64,000 nucleotides of DNA from Blastococcus sp. PRF04-17 (GTDB lineage Bacteria > Actinomycetota > Actinomycetes > Mycobacteriales > Geodermatophilaceae), in the NCBI RefSeq assembly GCF_023016265.1, contig NZ_CP095412.1, positions 2,852,001 through 2,916,000 of the forward strand, given 5' to 3'. The notes under the pieces are model-generated. The model saw only the letters and a list, made by a program, of their open reading frames with translations, did no database searches and was not told the DNA's origin. This document shows, piece after piece, positions 57,688-64,000 of this stretch (within the stretch, counting starts at the first letter, position 1; every line of letters begins with the position of its first letter). Both the position numbers and the translations under genes were made by a program.

Positions 57688-58674
57688 ATGAGACCCGACG
57701 CCCGCGCCTGGTTCCAGCACCGCACGACGTCCGCCACCTCGCTCGCCGAGCTCGATCTCGACGCCCTGCTCCGCGCCAAGCGCCGGGGCGGGCACCGCGT
57801 CAGCGTCGTCCTGCCGGCCCGGGACGAGGAGGCGACCGTCGGCGCGCTGGTCGCCGACCTGCGCGAGCACTGGATGCGCCGGGTGCCGCTGGTCGACGAG
57901 CTGCTCGTGGTCGACTCCGACTCCACCGACGGCACGGCCGCGGTCGCCCGGGCCGCCGGCGCGGACGTCGTGGCCAGCGCCGACGTGCTGCCCGCCTCCG
58001 GCACCCGGCCCGGCAAGGGCGAGGCGCTCTGGAAGTCGCTGGCCGCCACCACCGGCGACCTCGTGGTCTTCCTGGACTCCGACCTGATCGGCGACGTCAC
58101 CCACTTCGTGCCGGGGCTGCTCGGGCCGCTGCTCGCCGATCCGTCGGTGCTGTACGTGAAGGGCTGCTACACCCGGCCGCTCGAGGTCGGCGGCACCGTG
58201 CACGCCGCCGGCGGCGGGCGGGTCACCGAGCTGACCGCCCGGCCGCTGCTCAACGCGCTGTGGCCGGAGCTGGCCGGGTTCGTCCAGCCGCTGGGCGGCG
58301 AGTACGCCGGACGGCGCTCCGCGCTGGAGCAGGTGCCGTTCGTGTCGGCCTACGGCGTCGAGATCGGCCTGCTCATCGACCTGCTTCGCCTCGGCGGTCT
58401 GGCCTCGCTGGCCCAGGTCGACCTCGGCGAGCGCCGGCACACCTCGCAGAGCCAGGAGGCGCTCGGCGCGATGGCCGGCCAGGTCGTCTCCACCGTCCTG
58501 GCCCGCGCCGGCCGGCCCGGCTCCCACCGGCTCGACGCCAGCGGGCTGCTCACCCAGTTCCGCCGCGAGGGCGCCGGCTTCGTGCCGCGCAGCAGCGCGG
58601 TCGCCGTCGACCAGCGGCCACCGATGGCGACGATCGCCGAGTACGCCGCACGGGAGGTCGGCATCGCGGGCTGA
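57688..58674 (+). CDS. gpgS: Glucosyl-3-phosphoglycerate synthase
   Basis: 328 residues, GT81/GT-A fold. VSVVLPARDEEATVGALVAD, ELLVVDSDSTDGTAAVARAA, GTRPGKGEALWKSLAATTGD, VVFLDSDLIGDVTHFV (metal DSD), VKGCYTRPL, GRVTELTARPLLNALWPELA and QPLGGEYAGRRSALEQVPF all match GpgS. It transfers glucose from a nucleoside-diphosphate glucose to 3-phosphoglycerate, the first step to glucosylglycerate and, in mycobacteria, to methylglucose lipopolysaccharides. Glucosylglycerate is a compatible solute, which suits a desiccation-tolerant actinobacterium. Confidence 0.93.
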   Translation: MRPDARAWFQHRTTSATSLAELDLDALLRAKRRGGHRVSVVLPARDEEATVGALVADLREHWMRRVPLVDELLVVDSDSTDGTAAVARAAGADVVASADVLPASGTRPGKGEALWKSLAATTGDLVVFLDSDLIGDVTHFVPGLLGPLLADPSVLYVKGCYTRPLEVGGTVHAAGGGRVTELTARPLLNALWPELAGFVQPLGGEYAGRRSALEQVPFVSAYGVEIGLLIDLLRLGGLASLAQVDLGERRHTSQSQEALGAMAGQVVSTVLARAGRPGSHRLDASGLLTQFRREGAGFVPRSSAVAVDQRPPMATIAEYAAREVGIAG

Positions 58675-58741
58675 CCCCCGTAGCGGGGCGCCCACCGACA
58701 GGAGAAGATCAGCGCGTGCAGGTCACCTCGCCGCTCCTCCG

Positions 58742-59587
58742 TTGACCGGCCCCGAGGTCGGCCCCGAGGTGGTCGCCCACCGCGGGGCGACCGCCGACGC
58801 CCCCGAGCACACGCTGGCCGCCTACCGGCACGCCGCGGCGATCGGCGCCGACGCCGTGGAGTGCGACGTCCGCATGACCCGCGACGGCGTGCTCGTCTGC
58901 GTGCACGACCGGCAGATCAGGCACACCTCCAACGGGCGCGGCATCGTCTCGGCGCTGCACCTGCAGGAGCTCGAGCAGTACCAGTTCGGCCCCCGCAAGG
59001 CCCGCCGCCACCGGTGGGACGACGACGAGATCACCTCGGTGACCGACGAGCCCGACGTCGAGAACGGCCTGGTGCTCACGCTCGACCGGCTGCTCGAGTA
59101 CATCACCGCCAGCCCCGGCACCGTGCGGCTGGCGATCGAGACCAAGCATCCGACCCGGCACGCCCGCAAGGTCGAGGAGGCGCTGGTCGCCTGCCTGCGC
59201 CGCTTCGGGCTGCTGGGCAACGGCCGCCCGGTCGAGTGGGCCGGCAAGCCCGCCGTCCGGATGATGAGCTTCTCCCAGCTGGCCGTGCGCCGGATGAGCG
59301 AGCTGGCGCCCACGGTGCCCACCGTGCAGCTGGTCGACAAGCGGCTGCGGCCGGTGCGCCGCGAGCTGCTGACCGGCAGCGCGACGGCGATCGGGCCGGG
59401 CTTCCACATCCTGCGGGCCGACCCCGACTACGTCGCCGACGCGCACGCGGCCGGCAAGGAGATCCACGTGTGGACCGTGAACCGACCGCACGACATGGAC
59501 TTCGTCGCCGAGCTCGGGGTCGACGCGATCATCACCGACCACCCGCGCCGGCTGATGCAGCGTCTCGGCCGCGAGCGAACGCCTTAG
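58742..59587 (+). CDS. Glycerophosphodiester phosphodiesterase
   Basis: 281 residues; the only start near the domain is TTG 58742. GDPD motifs: VVAHRGATADAPEHTLAAYR (catalytic His and Arg), DAVECDVRMTRDGVLVCVHD (Glu, Asp and second His), RLAIETKHPTRHARKVEE (metal Glu and Lys), and a C-terminal IHVWTVNRPHDM / VDAIITDHPRRL. It hydrolyses glycerophosphodiesters to glycerol-3-phosphate. No signal peptide is visible, so it is cytoplasmic. Confidence 0.9.
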   Translation: MTGPEVGPEVVAHRGATADAPEHTLAAYRHAAAIGADAVECDVRMTRDGVLVCVHDRQIRHTSNGRGIVSALHLQELEQYQFGPRKARRHRWDDDEITSVTDEPDVENGLVLTLDRLLEYITASPGTVRLAIETKHPTRHARKVEEALVACLRRFGLLGNGRPVEWAGKPAVRMMSFSQLAVRRMSELAPTVPTVQLVDKRLRPVRRELLTGSATAIGPGFHILRADPDYVADAHAAGKEIHVWTVNRPHDMDFVAELGVDAIITDHPRRLMQRLGRERTP

Positions 59588-60249
59588 CGCAGGTCGGTGT
59601 CGTCCAGCGCAGCCGTGAGCTCGGCCGGGGTGTCGTAGATCGCGACCGCGCCGGCGTCGCGCAGCTCGTCGTCCCCGAAGCCACCGGAACGGACGACGAT
59701 CGCCGGCATCCCGGCGTTCCTCGCGGCCTGGACGTCGTAGACCGAGTCGCCGACCAGCACGCTCGGGGCGTCCACCGGCTCGCCGATCGTCTTCAGGGCC
59801 ACCTGCAGCAGGTCCGGCGCCGGCTTGGTCGCCTCGACGTCCTCGCTGGTCGTCCAGCCGGCGGCCAGGTCGTCGACGTCGAGCATCCGACGGGCCCGCT
59901 CGACGTGGTGCGGCTTGCCCGAGCTGGCGAGGACGACGCGGTGCCCGCGCTCGGTGAGCGCCACCACCAGGTCGCGAGCACCCGGCAGCAGCGCGACCTC
60001 CGCCATCAGCGGGTCGGCCTCCTGCACCCAGCGCTCGCGCGCCTCGTTCCCGATCCGCTCCTCCAGCTCCTCCCCACCGAGCGCGGCGACGAGCTGGTCG
60101 CCGCCCATGCCGATCAGCCGGTGGATCCGCCAGATCGGGAAGGTCTCGCCCAGCGACCGGAAGGCGCGGTACCAGGCGAGCGCGTGCTGGTAGTTGGTGT
60201 CGACGAGAGTCCCGTCGACGTCGAGGACGGCGATGCGTGCGTCAGGCAT
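59584..60249 (-). CDS. HAD-superfamily phosphatase (PGP/beta-PGM-like)
   Basis: 221 residues from ATG 60249. Motif I IAVLDVDGTLVDTNYQHALA, a helical cap (FPIWRIHRLIGMGGDQLVAA), motif II RVVLASSGKP, a conserved Lys in EATKPAPDLLQVAL and motif IV VLVGDSVYDVQAARNAG. It removes phosphate from small sugar or glycolate phosphates; the substrate is uncertain. The stop overlaps the end of the GDPD gene by 4 bp in convergent orientation. Confidence 0.88.
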   Translation of the reverse strand: MPDARIAVLDVDGTLVDTNYQHALAWYRAFRSLGETFPIWRIHRLIGMGGDQLVAALGGEELEERIGNEARERWVQEADPLMAEVALLPGARDLVVALTERGHRVVLASSGKPHHVERARRMLDVDDLAAGWTTSEDVEATKPAPDLLQVALKTIGEPVDAPSVLVGDSVYDVQAARNAGMPAIVVRSGGFGDDELRDAGAVAIYDTPAELTAALDDTDLR

Positions 60250-60308
60250 GCGGCGGGAGCTGCCCACGCAGCGCGCCGCGCAACCGCCCGTGCGGCACGA
60301 TCGGGGAG

Positions 60309-60707
60309 ATGCCTGCCCATCCGCCCCCCGACCCGGCGGAGACCTGCCCCGGTTGCGGCTCCGTCCTCGCCCCGGTTCCCGGAGCTCCGAGCGCCCACCC
60401 GAGAGCCTCGCCGTCGTGCACGCGGCTGTTCGAGGTGACCGTCGGCGGCCTCCGCGAGGAGGCCGGTGCCGACCCCGGGACGGCGGCGGTGCTGCGCCGG
60501 GCCGAAGCGGCCTACGCCGCGCAGCACCGGGTGCCCGGGGAGAGCGACCCCCGCCCGCCCGCCGTCTGGCGGACGACGATCGCGGACGTCGCCGCCGACC
60601 TCGACGTCATCGACCTCGTCGTGCTGATCGACGCGTGGGCCCGGGCGGTCGAGGAGGACTGGTCCGCTGCGGTGACCGTGGGTGCTCAACCGCCCTACTT
60701 TCAGTAG
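60309..60707 (+). CDS. Small Cys-containing protein, possibly DUF5946
   Basis: 132 residues from ATG 60309 with GGGGAG just upstream. Starts with ETCPGCGSVLAPVPGAPSAH and SPSCTRLFEVTVGG, followed by AEAAYAAQHRVPGES and a helical end with VIDLVVLIDAWARAVEEDWS. The CPGCG...SP-C...YA-QH order resembles DUF5946 proteins, which have no known function. The family assignment is from memory and tentative. Confidence 0.6.
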   Translation: MPAHPPPDPAETCPGCGSVLAPVPGAPSAHPRASPSCTRLFEVTVGGLREEAGADPGTAAVLRRAEAAYAAQHRVPGESDPRPPAVWRTTIADVAADLDVIDLVVLIDAWARAVEEDWSAAVTVGAQPPYFQ

Positions 60708-60708
60708 T

Positions 60709-60714
60709 TAGACT
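60709..60714 (+). promoter_or_regulatory. -10 element of the leaderless TetR gene at 60721 (TAGACT)
   Basis: TAGACT ends 6 bp before GTG 60721. A small inverted repeat CTAC-TTTCA-GTAG (60695-60707) overlaps the region and may be the TetR operator. Confidence 0.55.
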
Positions 60715-60720
60715 GCAGCG

Positions 60721-61449
60721 GTGAGCGAAACGGGGGACCGGCGGGCACGCAAGAAAGCAGAGACACGGGCCCGGATCTGCCGGGTGGCGCACGCATTGTT
60801 CGCCGCCCAGGGCTTCGAGTCGGTCACCATTGCCGACATCGCCCGCGAAGCCGACGTGGCCGTGCAGACGGTGTTCAACCACTTCGCGACCAAGGAGGAG
60901 CTCTTCTTCGAGGGCCGGGCGGACTGGGTCGGCGGCGCGGCGGCCGCCGTCCGCAACCGGCCGGCGGGCGTGCCGACCCTGAGCGCGCTGCGCGAGCACC
61001 TCATCCAGTCGGTGCGCGACTACCTGGCCGCCGTCGGGTCGCCGGAGCACTGCGGCGTCGTCGCCACGCTCGAGGCGTCGCCGGCCCTCTCGGCCTACGA
61101 GCGCGAACTGCACCACGAGTCGGTGCGCCTGCTGAGCGAGGCACTGCGCGAGGCCAGCGAGGAGGACCCCACGCTCGCGCCGATCACCCGGACGGGCCTC
61201 GCGCCCGACGTCGTCGCCTCGCTGACCGCGGGGGTCTGGATGGCCGCCGTCCGCGCGCTGCTCGTCCAGCACCGCAGCCGGCTGGTCGGCACGGGCGCCG
61301 AGGACGCGACCCGCGCCGCCGTCGAGCGGTTCGCCGAGCAGGTGCTGACCCAGTTCGAGGGCATGACCCCCGACTCCATGGCGCCCGACTCCATGGCAGC
61401 GGGGACCACGGTGACCGGCTGGCCGACCGGAGTGCGCCGCGTCGGCTGA
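60721..61449 (+). CDS. TetR-family transcriptional regulator 1
   Basis: 242 residues from GTG 60721. N-terminal helix-turn-helix: RRARKKAETRARICRVAHAL, FESVTIADIAREADVAVQTV and FNHFATKEELFF. The C-terminal ligand domain contains RTGLAPDVVASLTAGVWMAA. Its DNA-binding part is almost identical in pattern to the protein at 61659, so the two are paralogs. Near the end MTPDSMAPDSMAAGT is a short Asp-Ser-Met repeat. Confidence 0.92.
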   Translation: MSETGDRRARKKAETRARICRVAHALFAAQGFESVTIADIAREADVAVQTVFNHFATKEELFFEGRADWVGGAAAAVRNRPAGVPTLSALREHLIQSVRDYLAAVGSPEHCGVVATLEASPALSAYERELHHESVRLLSEALREASEEDPTLAPITRTGLAPDVVASLTAGVWMAAVRALLVQHRSRLVGTGAEDATRAAVERFAEQVLTQFEGMTPDSMAPDSMAAGTTVTGWPTGVRRVG

Positions 61450-61646
61450 GCGCCGGGCCGCGCGACGCGCCGGAACAGGATCGTCCCCCACCACGCGCCG
61501 GACGAGCCCTCCCCGGCCGGCCTCGATCGCCGACGGGCCCCCGACCTCGGCGTCCGGCCGTCCGGGGGTCGTGGCGTGAGCGGGATCGGTCCGCCACAGC
61601 GAGCGGTCGCGCTCGCGTTGACCCGACAGTAACTACAACTGGTAGC

Positions 61647-61652
61647 TATGCT
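61647..61652 (+). promoter_or_regulatory. -10 element of the leaderless TetR gene at 61659 (TATGCT)
   Basis: TATGCT ends 6 bp before GTG 61659. The stretch CAGTAACTACAACTGGTAGC just upstream contains an imperfect inverted repeat (CTAC...GTAG) similar to that before 60721, a candidate operator. Confidence 0.55.
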
Positions 61653-61658
61653 CTGACG

Positions 61659-62374
61659 GTGGGTGACTTGAAAGACCGGCGGGCGCGCAAGAAGGCGCAG
61701 ACGCGTGAGGCGATCCGCACGGTCGCGCACCAGATGTTCGCCGAGCAGCACTTCTCGCAGGTGACGATCGCCGACATCGCCCGCCGGGCCGACGTCGCCG
61801 TCCAGACCGTCTTCAACCACTTCCCGACCAAGGAAGAGCTGTTCTTCGACGGGCGCACCCCGTGGGTGGCCGGACCGGCCGACTCCGTGCGCGACCGCCC
61901 GGCGTCCGTGCCGCCGCTGACCGCGCTGCGCGAGTACCTCGTGACGACGATCGGCGAGCTGGTCGCCACGATCAGCGAGCCGCAGCGACGCTGCTACGTC
62001 CGGACGGTCGAGGCGTCGGACTCGCTGCGGGTCTACGAGCGGGAACTGGTCCACGAGACCGAGATCCGGCTGCGCGCGGCGCTGGCCGAGGCCTGGACGG
62101 CGAGCGACGGGCCCGGCGCGCCCGCCGATCCCGAGACGGCCGCCGCCCTGGTCGCCGCCTCGTGGCTGTCCACCGCGCGCACGATGGTGGTGCTCCAGCG
62201 AACCCTGATCGAGCAGGGCGCCGATCCCGCCGAGCGCGCGGCCGAGGTGTCGGCACTGGCCGACGCCACGTTCCGGCAGTTCGCGGCGGGTGTCGAGGTC
62301 GTGCACTGCGGCGAGGCCGCCCCGGCAGCGGCGGCGGCCGCTGGCCACGACAGGAGATGCGCTGCGCCGGCTGA
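61659..62374 (+). CDS. TetR-family transcriptional regulator 2, end uncertain
   Basis: Starts at GTG 61659. RRARKKAQTREAIRTVAHQM, FSQVTIADIARRADVAVQTV and FNHFPTKEELFF give a DNA-binding domain nearly the same as regulator 1. The regulatory domain runs to about 62320 (AADATFRQFAAGVEVVHCGE-like end). The open frame continues as Arg/Pro-rich nonsense across the opposite-strand gene to 62801; a one-base shift between 62300 and 62365 gives a stop at 62374, before that gene. I annotate the shorter form. Confidence 0.75.
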
Positions 62375-62379
62375 GCCCC

Positions 62380-62990
62380 TCAGACGGTCGCGGGTTCCGA
62401 GCGGGCGCCGCGCATCCCGGGCGCCGCGATGGGCAGCAGGACGTCGTCGACCACCCGCTGCACCTGCTCGGCGAGCATCGCGCCGTCGCCGGCCGCGGTG
62501 TACCGCTGCCACCAGAAGGCCTCGAGCACCGAGCCCAGCAGCGCCAGCCGCCCGTCGTCGACCGGCTCACCGCGACGCTCGGCACGACGACCGAGCTCCG
62601 CGACCACCTCGGCCAGCGGCCGGACCAGCGCCGCGTCCAGTCCCGCCCGGAGCTCCTCCTCGTGGCGGGCGGCGCCCACGAGGCTCGCCACCGCCTTCTC
62701 CTCGCGGTCCAGGGGGCGGGTCCAGTGCTGGACGAGGGTCGCGAGGTCGGCCCGCAGCGAACCGCCGTCCTCGGGTGCGGTCACCAGGCGGAAGCGGCTG
62801 ACCGCGTGGCGGGCCAGGGCGGCCATCGTCGGCCACCGCCGGTAGATGCCCGCCTTGCCGCCCGGGCGCGTGCGGCGATGCGGTCGCTGTTCAGCCGCCC
62901 CCAGCCCTCCTCGGCGAGGATGTCGGTGGCCACCGAGAGCAGCTGCTCCGACAGCTCGGCACTGAGTGGGCGCCCGGGGGTGCCACTCAT
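62380..62990 (-). CDS. TetR-family transcriptional regulator 3, apparent frameshift
   Basis: Starts at ATG 62990: SGTPGRPLSAELSEQLLSVA, EEGWGRLNSDRIAARARA. The frame breaks; one extra G (minus strand) near 62859 gives the expected GKAGIYRRWPTMAALARHAV, the canonical end of the TetR helix-turn-helix, and continues to 62380 with DREEKAVASLVGAARHEEEL and VLEAFWWQRYTAAGDG. About 203 residues when joined. It converges on regulator 2. Confidence 0.8.
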
Positions 62991-63115
62991 GAAGAGATTC
63001 CGTGACCCGAGGTCATATGCACCGCGACATCCTGGCGTGTCGGTGGAGCGACCACAATGACCGATTGCCTACAACAGAAACTTCTTCGGGCGAAGGGCCG
63101 AAGGTCCCGGGCCGG

Positions 63116-63448
63116 TCAGGCCCCGGCGGCGCTCTCCACGGGCACCCGGATGCTGGCGCCGTCCTCCGACAGCCACCCCTGGCTGCGGGCCCGGGCGACC
63201 ATCTGGTCCCAGCGGCTCGCCCAGTCGGGGGCGCTGGCCCGCGGCTCGGCCGCCGCCCGCAGCGCCGCGGCGTCGAGGAACGCGACGTCGGCGTCCTGCA
63301 GCCTCCCCAGGCCGGCCCGCTCGAGCACCTCGGCGGCCTCCTCGTCGGTGACCTCGCCCAGCGCCAGGTGCAGCGCGGTGAGGTTGTCCACGTCGACCAC
63401 ACGAGCCTGGGGGCGCTCCTCGCGGCCCCCCACCACCTCGACGATCAC
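63116..63448 (-). CDS. Hypothetical protein next to menB
   Basis: 110 residues from GTG 63448, with AGGAGGGAG about 6 bp upstream. VIVEVVGGREERPQARVVDV and DNLTALHLALGEVTDEEAAE, then DAAALRAAAEPRASAPDWAS and SRWDQMVARARSQGWLSEDG. No motif known to me. It lies 41 bp after the menB stop on the same strand and is probably co-transcribed. Confidence 0.6.
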   Translation of the reverse strand: MIVEVVGGREERPQARVVDVDNLTALHLALGEVTDEEAAEVLERAGLGRLQDADVAFLDAAALRAAAEPRASAPDWASRWDQMVARARSQGWLSEDGASIRVPVESAAGA

Positions 63449-63489
63449 GGCGTCTCCCTCCTGTTGGAGCTTTCTGTACCGAAAGCGGC

Positions 63490-64000
63490 TCAGACGTGCC
63501 ACGGGAAGCGGGAGAAATCCGGGTCCCGCTTTTCCAGGAACGCGTCCCGGCCCTCCACGGCCTCCTCGGCCATGTACGCCAGCCGCGTCGTCTCGCCCGC
63601 GAACAGCTGCTGCCCCACCAGCCCGTCGTCGATCAGGTTGAAGGAGTACTTCAGCATCCGCTGGGCGGTCGGGCTCTTGGCCACGATCTTCCTGCCCCAC
63701 TCCAGGGCGGTGCGCTCCAGCTCCGCATGGGGGACGACGCGGTTCACCATGCCCATCGCGTGCGCGTCGGCGGCCGAGTACTCCTCGCCCAGGAAGAAGA
63801 TCTCGCGGGCGAACTTCTGGCCGACCTGGCGGGCGAGGTAGGCCGAGCCGAAGCCGCCGTCGAAGCTGCCGACGTCGGCGTCGGTCTGCTTGAACCGGGC
63901 GTGCTCGGCACTGGCCAGGGTGAGGTCGGAGACGACGTGCAGGCTGTGCCCGCCCCCCGCCGCCCACCCGGGGACGACGCAGACGACCACCTTCGGCATG
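63490..64000 (-). CDS. menB: 1,4-dihydroxy-2-naphthoyl-CoA synthase, C-terminal part
   Basis: The gene begins beyond the window. Visible: [20 protein letters not shown] (CoA oxyanion-hole loop, GWAAGGGHS), [60 protein letters not shown] and [16 protein letters not shown]. These are the conserved crotonase-fold MenB sequences. It closes the naphthoate ring in menaquinone synthesis, the quinone that would take electrons from formate dehydrogenase. Confidence 0.95.
   Translation of the reverse strand, partial: MPKVVVCVVPGWAAGGGHSLHVVSDLTLASAEHARFKQTDADVGSFDGGFGSAYLARQVGQKFAREIFFLGEEYSAADAHAMGMVNRVVPHAELERTALEWGRKIVAKSPTAQRMLKYSFNLIDDGLVGQQLFAGETTRLAYMAEEAVEGRDAFLEKRDPDFSRFPWHV

Noticed and set aside
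62375-62801. C-terminal extension of TetR regulator 2 to 380 residues
   Set aside because: Arg/Pro-rich, unlike any TetR domain, and wholly antisense to regulator 3.

Overview
The window is high-GC DNA with many GTG starts, 1-4 bp gene overlaps, leaderless-looking promoters, LCP and FemAB-like cell-wall proteins, a GpgS-type glucosyl-3-phosphoglycerate synthase and menaquinone (MenB) synthesis. This points to an actinobacterium. A formate dehydrogenase whose selenocysteine position is an in-frame UAG followed by a SECIS-like hairpin points to the Geodermatophilaceae (Blastococcus/Geodermatophilus group), where UAG-encoded selenocysteine has been reported. The taxonomic call is inference; no rRNA gene is present.

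Bases 1-37200 are one large surface-polysaccharide region. 1-4025 (+): a Gfo/Idh dehydrogenase end, an initiating sugar transferase, two FemAB/GNAT-like proteins and a methyltransferase. 4037-16120 (-): two secreted proteins of unknown role, a GT4 glycosyltransferase, a GH5 glycanase that looks circularly permuted, a Wzy/ligase-like protein, a MurJ-like flippase, a Wzz-like protein, a DegT aminotransferase, a membrane protein, RmlD and RmlB. 16498-22274: a low-GC orphan gene, a complete IS630-type element, UDP-glucose dehydrogenase, a small membrane protein, an LCP transferase and a broken CpsD-like gene. 22421-37169: a second, lower-GC Wzx/Wzy-type cluster with a Wzb-like phosphatase, initiating transferase, Wzz-kinase, polymerase, four glycosyltransferases, pyruvyltransferase, PP-loop ATPase and Wzx flippase, interrupted by a complete IS256-type element with an 8-bp target duplication.

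37604-43748 (-) encodes a three-subunit formate dehydrogenase (molybdenum selenoprotein, four-cluster ferredoxin subunit, NrfD-like anchor) with a MazEF-type toxin-antitoxin pair between the first two genes on the other strand. 43999-46373 holds an SGNH-like secreted protein with an altered nucleophile position, two tandem zinc-ribbon mini-proteins and a Pro-Val-repeat membrane protein. 46598-51114 is an overlapping pair of c-di-GMP proteins with complementary degeneracy: one has an intact EAL domain, the other an intact GGDEF domain. 51271-54854 is an operon of a metallo-beta-lactamase-fold hydrolase, a DedA protein and a membrane-anchored phosphodiesterase. 55018-64000 contains a propeller lipoprotein, a VapBC pair with a clear operator, small membrane proteins, GpgS, a glycerophosphodiesterase, a HAD phosphatase, three TetR regulators and the end of menB.

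About a dozen genes carry an apparent single-base frameshift, nearly all a missing base and several in 5-base homopolymers. This looks more like consensus error than gene decay, so those genes are annotated across the break and flagged.
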